A DNA stretch of 64,000 bases from an uncultured Dehalococcoidia bacterium (GTDB lineage Bacteria; Chloroflexota; Dehalococcoidia; Lucifugimonadales; JAAXIE01): NCBI GenBank assembly GCA_951813255.1, contig OX638353.1, positions 620,001 through 684,000 on the forward strand, given 5' to 3'. The position numbers were made by a program, and so were the translations under genes. This document shows positions 53,976-64,000 of this stretch, in pieces. The first letter of the stretch is position 1; each line of letters begins with the position of its first letter. The notes below the pieces were generated by a model that saw only the letters and a program-made list of their open reading frames with translations, did not search any database and was not told the origin of the DNA.

Positions 53976-54216
53976 TCAATACCAGCTAGGGCGTGCGGCC
54001 ATTGGCGAGGCTGTGGTCTCACGTTTGTAGCTGAGGATGGGACATTGTTGCCGCTTTTGTGGCATTCCCGTGGCAATCCGGTAGACATACCGTGCAACTC
54101 TCGTTGCATTCCTGTGGCATACCCGTGGCAATCCCGGTGCATACCCGTGGCAATCCCGGTGCATTCCGGTGGCACGGGATTGGTAGCTGGCCAGATAGGA
54201 GCCAGCTTTGAGGGAG
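53976..54216 (+). repeat. 11-bp-periodic repeat element, copy 2
   Basis: Positions 54059-54179 are exactly eleven 11-bp units related to GTGGCATTCCC (third unit GTAGACATACC). The flanks match copy 1 at 28346-28577 in the inverted sense: GGCGAGGCTGTGGTC and TTTGTAGCTG on the left, GAGCCAGCTTTGAGGGA on the right. The unit order and the odd third unit are shared, so the copies descend from one ancestral element and did not expand separately. No gene is evident in it. Confidence 0.8.
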
Positions 54217-55209
54217 CCAAGGGGGAAAGAAAAACAAAAAATTGGTCTCGCGCGGGGCAGTACCGCGTTGTGAGCATCATGGGCGCGCATCCGCATTAAG
54301 AACATTCTTCTTTCGGTCATTTCTTCTTCGCGTTTTTGGGAACAGGGGCTTGGGCCAAGAAGGCGCGTATGAGGAAGGGCCGGGGCTGGTGTCCATCGAC
54401 ATCGGCAGGACGAAGGGAGGGGAAGGGGTGAGTGTAGCCGACGTGCGGCTACGGTCCCGGCTGAACCCCGATGTACGGCTGTGAACCGTGGCGGCGCGGG
54501 CGGCAAGGGCCGCTCGGGGCAGCTTGCCGCTTGCCGCTGGGTGATGGCCTCATGAGACCTTTGTGTGCCCCCCTTTGTTGCTGTTAAGGGCGCTGTCAAG
54601 GACTTACGTTCTCCTGCAGGATTCCCGCTCGCTTAGCTGGCGCAGGCAGGACTTCAGGCGTCGCCGGGGCGGGATTTTGGACTGGCCCGGTCAGTCCCGA
54701 CACAGCTTTGAATCAGCTCTATGGGACCAGGGTTCCCGCTTCTCTGAGGGAATGTGGGCCGGCGGTTGCCTTGCTCTGTTTTCCTTTTGGTGTGGAATGG
54801 CCTTCCGGGGGGGTGGCGTCGACGCGTGAGCTAAAGATAGAACACATGTGTGGACTTGTCAAGGGGATTTGTGTCATGGGTGGGTCTTTCGATTGTTGTC
54901 GGGGTTGGGCTGCTGGGGCTAGATGCCCGGCTCCGCAGCGGCCCGCCCCTGGATCGAGTCCGGGGCAGGTTCTTGGACTCACTTGGTTTCGTTCTTCAAC
55001 AGGCTCAGGGCAGGCTCAGGACAGGCTCATGACGGGCGGAAAACCGAAAGATCCTGCGTGCCAGACTGCTTGACCGTCTAGTATGGCAGACATAAAATCG
55101 TTGCGAAAATGGTAGATACTGGTAGCTTTGCGGTATCTCTTCACAGCTCGCTAACTACACGTGCCCCTTACATTCGCTCATAACGTCAATTATCACGGAG
55201 CCTTTCTAG
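54217..55209. other. Long non-coding stretch upstream of rex
   Basis: Almost 1 kb without a credible gene; the reading frames here lack homology and codon structure. Near 54985-55032 there is a short direct repeat of CAGGCTCAGGACAGGCTCA type, a common dispersed bacterial motif. I see no clear Rex operator (TTGTGAA...TTCACAA) before rex. Confidence 0.4.
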
Positions 55210-55890
55210 ATGTCCCAAGGGCCTCCCCTGCCTCCGCTGGAGCAGACTGTCCCCGAAGTGGTAGTGCAACGGCTACCGCAATATGTGCGAGTGCTTGGGG
55301 CCTTGGTGCGGGAGGAAGTGGAGGTGGTCAGTTCGCATCAGTTGGGTGAGCGGTTGCAGACGACGCCAGCCCAGATACGGAAGGACCTGAGCTACTTCGG
55401 GCGCTTTGGCAAGCAGGGCCGTGGGTACTCGGTGGGCAACCTGCAGAGGCAGTTGAAGGATATCCTCGGGCTCTCGCGTCAATGGAACGTGGGTCTGGTG
55501 GGAGTGGGTCGCTTGGGTTTGGCAATCCTCAGTTATCCTGGGTTCGCGCCGGAGGGGTTCAGGATTGTGGCTGCCTTTGACGCTGACCCGACTCAAGTGG
55601 GACAGAACATCGGGGGCGTCGGCGTGTATGCTATGGACGACTTAGCCCGCATGGTGCAGGAGATGGATATTTCCATCGGAGTGGTAGCCGTTCCCGGGAT
55701 GCATGCGCAACAGGTGGTGGACAGGTTGGTGGAGTGCGGAGTGAGGGCTATCCTGAACTATGCTCCGACTTCCCCCCAGACTCATGAAGGGGTCCGGATT
55801 CGCAACATCGACCCGGTACTCTCGCTCCAGTCCATGACCTACTATCTCATGGGGCCGGAGCGGGGGGAGAATGGCCAGTCTCAGGAGTAG
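55210..55890 (+). CDS. rex: Redox-sensing transcriptional repressor Rex
   Basis: A 226-residue repressor that senses the NADH/NAD+ ratio. The N-terminal winged helix (PQYVRVLGALVREEVEVVSSHQLGERLQTTPAQIRKDLSYFG.FGKQGRGY) is followed by a Rossmann domain (VGLVGVGRLGLAILSYPGF) and IVAAFDADPTQVGQNIGG, VVAVPGMHAQQVVDRLVECGVRAILNYAP and the C-terminal domain-swapped helix. Length and motif order are canonical. It lies tail to tail with the ATP synthase operon, which may be among its targets, though no operator was seen there. Confidence 0.93.
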   Translation: MSQGPPLPPLEQTVPEVVVQRLPQYVRVLGALVREEVEVVSSHQLGERLQTTPAQIRKDLSYFGRFGKQGRGYSVGNLQRQLKDILGLSRQWNVGLVGVGRLGLAILSYPGFAPEGFRIVAAFDADPTQVGQNIGGVGVYAMDDLARMVQEMDISIGVVAVPGMHAQQVVDRLVECGVRAILNYAPTSPQTHEGVRIRNIDPVLSLQSMTYYLMGPERGENGQSQE

Positions 55891-55907
55891 CGTGCCCGAA
55901 AGGGTAG

Positions 55908-56348
55908 CTACCGTTGTGCGATAGGGGGCGGTGCGCCTTCGCGTCCTCGCCGTCTACGTGCCACGCGTATCCGCAGTTGCGCCCTGCGCATGGAGGCCAT
56001 GGCTTGCTCTAAGTCTATATCGGATGTGCCTGAGTCGATCCTCTGTTGGGCGCGGCGAAAGGCCTCTTGGGCCCGCTCCTCGTTTATTTCCTCGGAGCGC
56101 TCGCAGGCGTCGGCCAAAACCGTCACAACATTGTCCATGACTTCAAGAAAGCCCCCGGTCACTGCCAGGTAGGTGTCTTCGCCACCTTTGCGGATGGTGA
56201 GTTCGCCTTCCTTGAGGGTACACATGAGGGGCGAGTGGCTGGGCAGTATCCCCAACTCTCCCTCAGAGCCGGGGGCAACCACCAAGTCCACCTCGTCTGA
56301 AAGGACTTCGCGCTCGGCGGTGATGACGTCTAATCGCATGGGAGCCAT
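55908..56348 (-). CDS. atpC: ATP synthase epsilon subunit
   Basis: A 146-residue F1 epsilon subunit: beta-sandwich (MRLDVITAEREVLSDEVDLVVAPGSEGELGILPSHSPL) followed by two C-terminal helices that regulate rotation. Last gene of the operon, 2 nt after atpD. The C-terminus is extended by an Arg-rich tail (RRRRGREGAPPPIAQR). Confidence 0.93.
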   Translation of the reverse strand: MAPMRLDVITAEREVLSDEVDLVVAPGSEGELGILPSHSPLMCTLKEGELTIRKGGEDTYLAVTGGFLEVMDNVVTVLADACERSEEINEERAQEAFRRAQQRIDSGTSDIDLEQAMASMRRAQLRIRVARRRRGREGAPPPIAQR

Positions 56349-56350
56349 TG

Positions 56351-57778
<1,428 letters not shown>

Positions 57779-57789
57779 TTACTGGGAGA

Positions 57790-58653
57790 CTACCTAGCCT
57801 GAGCGGCGCTGCCGCTGGCTAGATCCAATAGCTCGTTAGTTATGCTTTCCTGGCGCACCTTGTTAAGGGTAAGGGTCAGGTCGTTCACCATCTCTCCGGC
57901 GCTGTCACTGGCATTACGCATGGCCACCATGCGCGCCGACTGCTCGCTGGCAATGAGCTCCAGCAGCGCATGATACAACTGCATCTCCACGAAGCGTGGG
58001 AGCAGAGATCCCAGCACGTTGGCGCTGGTGGGCTCGTAGATGTAACCCACCCGGCGTGTGGCGGGCAGATCACTGGCCTCGATTGGCAGCAGCTTCTTCA
58101 GCACGGGTCGCTGCGATATGGTAGAGATGGACTCGGGATAGGCGAGGTAGACTTCATCGACCTCGCCACTGGTGTAATCGTCTATGGCGATGTGGGATAC
58201 CGCCAGGGTATCGGCAAGAGTGGGGCGGTCGCCGATATTCATGAAGGTGGCGCGTACGTCACGACCGTATCTCACCATGAAGTCGCGCCCCTTGCGCCCT
58301 ACGCAAACGAGTCTCACCGGCGCGGAAGCCGACAGGACGAACTGCCCCACCATACCGTTGAGATTCCCATGAAGCCCGCCACACAGTCCCCGGTCAGGGG
58401 TGATATGCAGAATCTCAATGTTGTTCACCGGACGCCGGTCCAGAAGGGGTTGGGTGCCCGCTGCCTCGTCCGCAGGCTGTGCTGCAAGGTGGCCGATGAC
58501 CTCCAGGATCTTGTCGGAGTAGGGTCGTGCCGCCAAGGCGGCTTGCTGGGTGCGACGCAGCTTGGAAGCCGCGATCATCTCCATGGCCTTGGTAACCTTG
58601 CCGGTGTTCTGGATACTGCGTATCCGGCGCCGTATGTCTCGCAGGTTGGGCAT
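57790..58653 (-). CDS. atpG: ATP synthase gamma subunit
   Basis: A 287-residue rotor-shaft protein: N-terminal coiled-coil helix (DIRRRIRSIQNTGKVTKAMEMIAASKLRR), middle ITPDRGLCGGLHGNLN, and C-terminal helix (RMVAMRNASDSAGEMVNDLTLTLNKVRQESITNELLDLASG). Typical length. Confidence 0.96.
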   Translation of the reverse strand: MPNLRDIRRRIRSIQNTGKVTKAMEMIAASKLRRTQQAALAARPYSDKILEVIGHLAAQPADEAAGTQPLLDRRPVNNIEILHITPDRGLCGGLHGNLNGMVGQFVLSASAPVRLVCVGRKGRDFMVRYGRDVRATFMNIGDRPTLADTLAVSHIAIDDYTSGEVDEVYLAYPESISTISQRPVLKKLLPIEASDLPATRRVGYIYEPTSANVLGSLLPRFVEMQLYHALLELIASEQSARMVAMRNASDSAGEMVNDLTLTLNKVRQESITNELLDLASGSAAQAR

Positions 58654-58697
58654 AGTCGTCTACTTCTCTAGTCTTTCATACACGTCGTAAGCGGCAA

Positions 58698-60236
58698 CTA
58701 TGCGGCTACTGCCACTGTCTCCGTGCTCCCGACGAAGGTCTGCTTGAAGCTGGTGATAGCCTGCTTCAGCGCCTCGTCGGTCTCGGGGCTTATGTCCCTC
58801 TTCTCGGAGATATCTTGGGCCAGTTCGGGATGTGCCGTTTCCATGTAGCTCAATAGCTGGTCTTCAAACTCTTGGCACTCATTTACGGGCACATCGTCCA
58901 TGTACCCGTTCACGGCGTACAGCACGATGACTTCCTGTTCCAAGGTTAGGGGGCGGTACTGGCCCTGCTTCAGCACCTCCACGCTGCGTTGGCCCCGCTC
59001 TAGTTGGGCGCGAGTGCTGGCGTCCAACTCGGCCGTGCCGAACTGGGCGAAGGTGGCAAGCTCGCGGTACTGGGCTAGGTCGAGACGAAGGGTGCCGGCG
59101 ACCTTCCGTATGGCCCGTGTCTGGGCTGCCCCGCCCACGCGGGACACCGACAGACCTACGTTCACCGCAGGCCGTATTCCCACGTTGAATAGTTCAGGCT
59201 CCAGGTATATCTGCCCGTCGGTGATGGAGATAACATTCGTAGGAATGTAGGCCGAGACGTCACCTGCTTGGGTCTCGATGATTGGCAGGGCTGTGATGGA
59301 GCCGCCGCCGAACTCTGCTGACAACTTGGCCGATCGCTCCAGCAGCCGGCTGTGCAGGTAGAAGATGTCACCGGGGTAGGCCTCGCGTCCCGCAGGTCGG
59401 CGCAGCAGAAGCGAAAGCTGCCGGTACGACCAAGCATGCTTGGACAAGTCGTCGTAGACGATAAGGACGTCCTTGCCCTGCGACATGAACTCCTCAGCTA
59501 TAGCGCAACCTGAGTAGGGGGACATGTATTGTAGCGGGGCAGGGTCCGAAGCGTTGGCCGCCACGATGATCGTGTGCTCCATCGCCCCGTTCTCTTCCAG
59601 CGTCGCCAGCACTTGGGCGACCTTACCCTGCTTCTGTCCGATGGCCACATAGATGCAGATGAGGTCCTGCCCCTTCTGGTTGATGATGGTGTCCAAGGCG
59701 ACGGCCGTCTTGCCGGTGGAACGGTCTCCGATGATGAGCTCACGCTGTCCGCGCCCGATGGGAATCATGGCGTCGATGGCTTTGATGCCCGTCTGCACTG
59801 GGGTGTCCACTGATTCACGCGACACCACATTGGGAGCGATGCGCTCCACTGCACGCAGACCCGTCGTCGCAGGTGTTCCACGTCCGTCGAGGGGCAACCC
59901 CAAAGCGTCGATGACTCGCCCGATGAGGGCATCACCTACAGGCACCTGAATAATGCTGCCGGTGCTGCGGACGGTATCACCCTCCTTCACTTGGGTGGCA
60001 TCGCCCATGATGGCTGCGCCAACGGTGTCCTCTTCCAAATCTAGGGCGAGGCCCATGATGCCGTTGGGGAACTCCAGCAACTCGTTGGCCTTGGCGCCTC
60101 GCAGCCCTTGTACGCGGGCGATGCCGTCGCCCGTCTCAATGACGGTGCCGACATCGACCATGGTGAGGTCGCCGCCGAACTCCTCAATCTGGCGTCGCAG
60201 CAGGGAGACGATTTCCTGTCCTCGTCCGGTTGCCAT
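58698..60236 (-). CDS. atpA: ATP synthase alpha subunit
   Basis: The 512-residue non-catalytic nucleotide-binding F1 subunit: Walker [69 protein letters not shown] (conserved core), and [37 protein letters not shown]. Length is typical. It follows atpH by 67 nt. Confidence 0.97.
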   Translation of the reverse strand: MATGRGQEIVSLLRRQIEEFGGDLTMVDVGTVIETGDGIARVQGLRGAKANELLEFPNGIMGLALDLEEDTVGAAIMGDATQVKEGDTVRSTGSIIQVPVGDALIGRVIDALGLPLDGRGTPATTGLRAVERIAPNVVSRESVDTPVQTGIKAIDAMIPIGRGQRELIIGDRSTGKTAVALDTIINQKGQDLICIYVAIGQKQGKVAQVLATLEENGAMEHTIIVAANASDPAPLQYMSPYSGCAIAEEFMSQGKDVLIVYDDLSKHAWSYRQLSLLLRRPAGREAYPGDIFYLHSRLLERSAKLSAEFGGGSITALPIIETQAGDVSAYIPTNVISITDGQIYLEPELFNVGIRPAVNVGLSVSRVGGAAQTRAIRKVAGTLRLDLAQYRELATFAQFGTAELDASTRAQLERGQRSVEVLKQGQYRPLTLEQEVIVLYAVNGYMDDVPVNECQEFEDQLLSYMETAHPELAQDISEKRDISPETDEALKQAITSFKQTFVGSTETVAVAA

Positions 60237-60303
60237 CGTTAGCTCCTGTCCGCCCGGTTGTGGTGTTGTGTTCCGGCGGTTGTCTTCAACAGGTGGTGGG
60301 ACC

Positions 60304-60843
60304 TCATGCCCCGGAGGTTGTCATGTTGCGTCGCAGCCTCTGCAGTTTTGCCTTTGTGCTGCCGTCAATCAGTTTGTCCTCCACCATCAGCACCAGCCCT
60401 CCGAGGATGGAAGGATCGACGTGGGTGACGAGCTCGATGTCCTTGCTTACGACGCCCCGCACGGCAGTTGTCACCCTGTCGCGCTGAGCGTCGTCCAAGG
60501 GCACTGCGGACGTGACATCCACTTGCACTCGGCCTTGGTGCTCGTTGACCAGCCTGCGGTACTCCGCATGGATCTCGGGAAGGCGTCCAGCCAAGCCGCG
60601 CAAGACCAAGAGGGATATGAGGTTGCGCACCAAAGGTTGTCCGTCCGGCAGGGCTTGGTCTATCAGGGCCAGTTTCTGCTCCGCAGGCACCTTGGCATGC
60701 TCCCAGAAGGCACGCAACTCCGGCTCGGCAGACGCTTGGGCTACCTGACCCAGCTCCTGGCCCCATTGATCCAACGCATCGGCTTCCAGGGCTAACTGGA
60801 AGGCGGCTTGGGCGTAACGTTTGACCGAGGCTCCTGCCGGCAC
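60304..60843 (-). CDS. atpH: ATP synthase delta subunit
   Basis: A 179-residue stator subunit capping the F1 head: N-terminal six-helix domain ([24 protein letters not shown]) and C-terminal [23 protein letters not shown], the standard ending. It lies 7 nt after atpF. Confidence 0.93.
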   Translation of the reverse strand: MPAGASVKRYAQAAFQLALEADALDQWGQELGQVAQASAEPELRAFWEHAKVPAEQKLALIDQALPDGQPLVRNLISLLVLRGLAGRLPEIHAEYRRLVNEHQGRVQVDVTSAVPLDDAQRDRVTTAVRGVVSKDIELVTHVDPSILGGLVLMVEDKLIDGSTKAKLQRLRRNMTTSGA

Positions 60844-60850
60844 TCTTGCA

Positions 60851-61351
60851 TCAACCTCGCCGCAGCCCCTCGCCCTCTTGCAGGACGCGGTCTATCAGCT
60901 CTTGATGGGCATCGCGGTCCAGAGAGCGCTCAATCACTCTCTCTGCGGCCGTAATCGCCAAGTCGGCGAACTGGCTCCGCACTTCCGCAACGGCGGCATC
61001 CCTTTCTCGCTGTATGTCCTCTCGCGCCCGGGCCAATGCTATATCGCTCTCCTGGCGGACACGTTCCCGCTCTTCTTCCCGGAAGCGGTCCGCCATTTGC
61101 CGGGCCTGCTCGATGAGTCTTTGACCTTCAGCGCGCGCCTCTTGCAGTTGGGCTCGCGTGTCAGCTTGAGAACTCGCGGCCTCCTCACGGGCCCTGTCGG
61201 CCGCTTCCAGACTCTCGCGAATCTGGTTAGAGCGCCGGTCCATGACCCGTAGGATGGGCTTATAGGCGAAGAGGTACAGCACTCCCAGCAGCAGCAGGAA
61301 GTTGACCAGGAAGACAATCAGGCTAGGGAGATTGATCCCTAATGCGCTCAC
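60851..61351 (-). CDS. atpF: ATP synthase b subunit
   Basis: A 166-residue peripheral-stalk subunit: one N-terminal membrane helix (SLIVFLVNFLLLLGVLYLFAYKPI) then a long right-handed coiled coil rich in Ala/Arg/Glu that contacts delta. Single b type, typical of non-photosynthetic bacteria. It follows atpE by 31 nt. Confidence 0.93.
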   Translation of the reverse strand: MSALGINLPSLIVFLVNFLLLLGVLYLFAYKPILRVMDRRSNQIRESLEAADRAREEAASSQADTRAQLQEARAEGQRLIEQARQMADRFREEERERVRQESDIALARAREDIQRERDAAVAEVRSQFADLAITAAERVIERSLDRDAHQELIDRVLQEGEGLRRG

Positions 61352-61382
61352 CGTACACCCCCGCTGTGACTGCTGGCTGGGA

Positions 61383-61709
<327 letters not shown>

Positions 61710-61726
61710 TTAGTTTGGGGCCGTCC

Positions 61727-61822
61727 TCAATCGTTTCTGAGAAATATGGCTCCTATGGCGCCCAAAGAGGCTGCAGCCACGCCCAAGGTCGCTATCACCA
61801 GGGCCAGGATTACCACTTCCAT
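61727..61822 (-). CDS. 31-residue membrane micro-ORF between atpB and atpE
   Basis: The minus strand here starts ATG with GAGGAGGGG 9 nt upstream and reads MEVVILALVIATLG, then AAASLGAIGAIFLRND, before TGA: one hydrophobic helix of about 25 residues with a charged C-terminus. It lies in the 249-nt gap between atpB and atpE, on the operon strand. No family was recognised. It may be a small regulatory or assembly peptide of the Fo sector, or chance; the good ribosome binding site and clean hydrophobic pattern favour a real gene. Confidence 0.5.
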   Translation of the reverse strand: MEVVILALVIATLGVAAASLGAIGAIFLRND

Positions 61823-61907
61823 CTTCTGGAGCCCCTCCTCTTTATTCTGGCGGTATTCTAGCTACCGCATGCGCATGCATCAATGCCCGCATGCATGAGT
61901 GTCTACA

Positions 61908-63041
61908 CTAATGACTGTCATGGGCCATCGCTACTGAGACGAAAACCAGGGTCAGACCGGCAAATATCAGGGCCTGTACCAAGCCCACAAGCAGTTCCAG
62001 ACCGTATACTAGGTCCCCCGCCACGAACGGCAGTAGGAAAGCGACCATCACCACTAGAATCTCGCCAGCGGTCATGTTGCCGAAGAGCCTGAAGGTGAAG
62101 CTGACCACCCGCACCAGTTCGCTGACGAATTCAAGGAAGCCGACGAAAATGTTGGCCAGCCGCAGCTTGAGCAGGTTGCTCAAGGAGAAGAACTTTCCCA
62201 GGTATCCTAAGCCCTTGCTGCGGAAGCCCCAGTATTCCACGAACACGAAGGATATCAGTGCCAACGCCAAGGGCATGTTTATGTCCGTCCCCGCCGACCT
62301 CAGCAGGTGTCCCTTGAGGTTGCCCTCTGGGTCATTGAACCCAAGGGAGGGCCAGATGGGTATCAAGGCCATCCAGGCGTTGAAGAGGACGAAGAGGAAC
62401 AGTGTGGCGATCATGGGGAAGATGGCGCGAGACATGCCCCGGCCTACCACGCTCTCTACGAATCGCAGCAGCGCCTCGACAATGATCTCAACTAGGTTTT
62501 GAAGCCGCCCCGGCACCAAGCTGCCCTTGCGGGCCCCAATGACGAAGAGCAGCACCAGCACGATGGTGGCTACCCATGACGAAAGCATGGTGTTGGTGAC
62601 GGCGAACTGTAGGAACCCCATTCCTTCGAAGTGGCCCTTTTCTGCTTCCGCGCCGACCTCGAGAAGGGCTTTCTCCACGTCTTTCTTCACATCGTAGTAC
62701 GCCACTCCGTTGGTGAGGACAACCTCAATCTCCTCGTCCTCGTGATGCGCTTCGAACTCCGAGATGTTCTCGGCGCCTACGGCGTGCTCTACAGCCGAGC
62801 GTACGGACGCTTCTTCAGCGTCGCCAAGCGGATGCACCTTAACGACAAACTTGTTCAGTCCAATGGTCTCGTCGCGGGTGGAGGCGGGGAACACGGGTTG
62901 CGGAGGGAGGTGCACCTCAGGCTTCGGCACGTAGCCTTCTTTGTCGACAAAGGAGGAGCCGATGGCCCCGATCACCAAGCCGAAAAGGAAAAGAGCAAGA
63001 ACGCCAATGCCAGCGAGTACTAGCAGTCGCTTGGTTGTCAC
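61908..63041 (-). CDS. atpB: ATP synthase a subunit with N-terminal extra domain
   Basis: A 377-residue proton-channel subunit. The C-terminal 240 residues are standard AtpB: PGRLQNLVEIIVEALLRFVESVVG, FPMIATLFLFVLFNAWMALIPI, and the essential Arg in VVSFTFRLFGNMTAGEILVV. The N-terminal part is unusual: helix 1 (LLVLAGIGVLALFLFGLVIGAI) is followed by about 110 polar, acidic residues (about 30-140) absent from typical 240-270-residue AtpB, before the canonical helices. It starts at GTG, sharing a base with the preceding gene's stop (TAGTG). Confidence 0.93.
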   Translation of the reverse strand: MTTKRLLVLAGIGVLALFLFGLVIGAIGSSFVDKEGYVPKPEVHLPPQPVFPASTRDETIGLNKFVVKVHPLGDAEEASVRSAVEHAVGAENISEFEAHHEDEEIEVVLTNGVAYYDVKKDVEKALLEVGAEAEKGHFEGMGFLQFAVTNTMLSSWVATIVLVLLFVIGARKGSLVPGRLQNLVEIIVEALLRFVESVVGRGMSRAIFPMIATLFLFVLFNAWMALIPIWPSLGFNDPEGNLKGHLLRSAGTDINMPLALALISFVFVEYWGFRSKGLGYLGKFFSLSNLLKLRLANIFVGFLEFVSELVRVVSFTFRLFGNMTAGEILVVMVAFLLPFVAGDLVYGLELLVGLVQALIFAGLTLVFVSVAMAHDSH

Positions 63042-63286
63042 TAGAGGTCCTTGTCCTTCTCGCCCTGTTTGCGAGAGACGCGGGAGTTAGCGAGTATCGG
63101 GCTGATCATCCTTTTGATACCGAAGCCTGCTACCAAAATTCCCAGTAAAAGACCTGCGACCGTGAGTCCGGGGCTGGTGTCGAGCCAGTTATCCAAGGCC
63201 CTGCCACCCACTGTTCCCCCTATCACTGCGACCACCACGTACCAGCCCATGCCGGTGAGCCGTAGCGCCGCTTCCCATCCGGCCAT
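63041..63286 (-). CDS. AtpI/AtpZ-like membrane protein
   Basis: An 81-residue protein with two membrane helices (GMGWYVVVAVIGGTVGGRALDNWL and LTVAGLLLGILVAGFGIKRMI) and a basic tail. This is the form of the small AtpI/AtpZ (Q family) proteins at the head of many ATP synthase operons, which assist Mg2+ handling or c-ring assembly. First gene of the operon; its stop overlaps the atpB start. Confidence 0.8.
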   Translation of the reverse strand: MAGWEAALRLTGMGWYVVVAVIGGTVGGRALDNWLDTSPGLTVAGLLLGILVAGFGIKRMISPILANSRVSRKQGEKDKDL

Positions 63287-63370
63287 TCCAGCCTCAAAAC
63301 TTGGTGAAATATATCACAGACCCTAGGGCGGGTCAACGCGAATCCTATCCTGTCGTCCCTGTCCACAACA

Positions 63371-63400
63371 AGACCCCGGGCCCATCTATGCCCGGGGTCT
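63371..63400. terminator. Terminator between the BFN-family gene and the atp operon
   Basis: An 11-bp perfect stem (AGACCCCGGGC and complement), 8-nt loop, followed on the minus side by TTGTTG and on the plus side by TCAAGTTCTT. It separates the nuclease-family gene from the ATP synthase operon. Confidence 0.7.
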
Positions 63401-63420
63401 TCAAGTTCTTCAAGGCTCAT

Positions 63421-63969
63421 TTATCCCTGCTGGGGGTTGCCCAAATCGTCCAAGTCCAAGCTGTTTATGAAATCGGTGAAGGCAGACATGCTGCGCTGTT
63501 CTTCTTCCGTCACCTGCACCGGCTCTCCGTCCTCATCGGTCCGCTCCTGCTCCAGGGGCTTGCCTTCCTTGTCCAGCTGCACGCCCGCCCTTTCCAGCAC
63601 CTGCTCCTCTGCAAAAATGGGCACTTGGGCCCGCACTGCCAAGGCGATGGCGTCACTGGGGCGGGAGTCAACCTCCATCTCCTTGCCGTTGATGCTGATG
63701 ATGATGCGGGCGTAGAAGGTGTCGTTCTGGAGGTCGTTGATGTGAATGCGGCTGACGTCTGCGCTGAGCTCCTTGATAACGGAGCGCAGCAGGTCGTGAG
63801 TGAGGGGACGCGGGACAGCTATATCTTGCAACTTGACGGCGATGGCGTCGGCCTCGGCAGGACCAATCCAGATCGGAAGGTAGCGGTCGGACTCCTTCTC
63901 TTTGAGGATAACCACGCGCTGGTAGTTCATCATGCTGACGCGGATGCTGTCGATGCTCAACTCCAGCAT
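63421..63969 (-). CDS. Bifunctional nuclease family protein (PF02577/DUF151)
   Basis: A 182-residue protein: LSIDSIRVSMMNYQRVVILKEKESDRYLPIWIGPAEADAIAV, RPLTHDLLRSVIKELSADVSRI, and VDSRPSDAIALAVRAQVPIFAEEQVLE are the BFN/DUF151 signature, known from archaeal and plant proteins with DNase/RNase activity and often paired with a UvrB/C motif domain. Here the C-terminal 45 residues are acidic without that domain. A terminator separates it from the atp operon. Confidence 0.88.
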   Translation of the reverse strand: MLELSIDSIRVSMMNYQRVVILKEKESDRYLPIWIGPAEADAIAVKLQDIAVPRPLTHDLLRSVIKELSADVSRIHINDLQNDTFYARIIISINGKEMEVDSRPSDAIALAVRAQVPIFAEEQVLERAGVQLDKEGKPLEQERTDEDGEPVQVTEEEQRSMSAFTDFINSLDLDDLGNPQQG

Positions 63970-64000
63970 TTACCAGACTCCTTCTGTCCCGGATCGAAGA

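Noticed and set aside
54563..55073. Plus-strand frames of 88 and 121 codons
   Set aside because: They overlap each other, run through dispersed repeats and have no recognisable domains or start signals.

Overview
The window looks like a piece of a GC-rich free-living bacterial chromosome, most likely Chloroflexota (Dehalococcoidia or SAR202-like). This rests on inference: a flavin-dependent luciferase-family oxidoreductase, crotonase/MaoC/acyl-CoA dehydrogenase/HMG-CoA-lyase-like degradation genes, a HerA-NurA module, Rex beside an F-type ATP synthase, and a 23S rRNA gene not linked to 16S or 5S. No phage, plasmid or intact insertion sequence was recognised. Base composition and gene density look chromosomal throughout.

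Layout. 0-1.2 kb: two thiamine-diphosphate-enzyme subunits around a small membrane protein, the second with a degenerate cofactor motif. 1.2-9.2 kb: lipoprotein, tandem HEPN-like genes, a luciferase-like monooxygenase, pterin dehydratase, a drug-type ABC exporter, and two neighbouring secreted lipoproteins (an HNH nuclease and a five-repeat excalibur protein). 9.2-10.3 kb: a graveyard of two decayed toxin-antitoxin modules (hicAB and a relBE type), convergent and full of frameshifts. 10.4-14.1 kb: a complete 23S rRNA transcription unit on the minus strand, with its own promoter, leader hairpin, long processing stem, a 342-nt group I intron in helix 69, and initiator tRNA downstream. 14-27 kb: catabolic genes, selA, small conserved proteins, an amidase and a questin-oxidase-like gene.

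27-31 kb: palindromic repeats, a small DUF2283 protein, a lone ribbon-helix-helix protein, the first copy of an unusual 11-bp-periodic element, an M24-family protein and a hydroxyacid dehydrogenase. 31-34 kb: polyamine genes (speD and an ACL5-type aminopropyltransferase) and a DRTGG P-loop protein. 33.7-41.3 kb: def, cca, secD, secF, alcohol dehydrogenase, nfo, a zincin and a CDGSH protein. 41.3-47.9 kb: a minus-strand run selB - nurA - HAS-barrel protein - herA - leucine dehydrogenase. 48-54 kb: hemW, a YchF-like GTPase, holA, an orphan OppD-type ATPase, a PHP phosphoesterase and the second copy of the 11-bp-periodic element, inverted relative to the first. 55-64 kb: rex, then the complete ATP synthase operon on the minus strand (atpI-like, B, a 31-residue membrane ORF, E, F, H, A, G, D, C), preceded by a bifunctional-nuclease-family gene.

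How it fits together. SelA and SelB imply selenocysteine use, although no tRNA-Sec or selenophosphate synthetase was found here. HerA, NurA and a HAS-barrel protein form a DNA-end-processing set. Rex, an NADH sensor, sits tail to tail with the ATP synthase operon. The most novel-looking items are the pair of 11 x 11-bp arrays with conserved flanks, the ORF-less intron at the I-CeuI-type site of 23S rRNA, the membrane micro-ORF inside the ATP synthase operon, and an ATP synthase a-subunit with an extra N-terminal domain.
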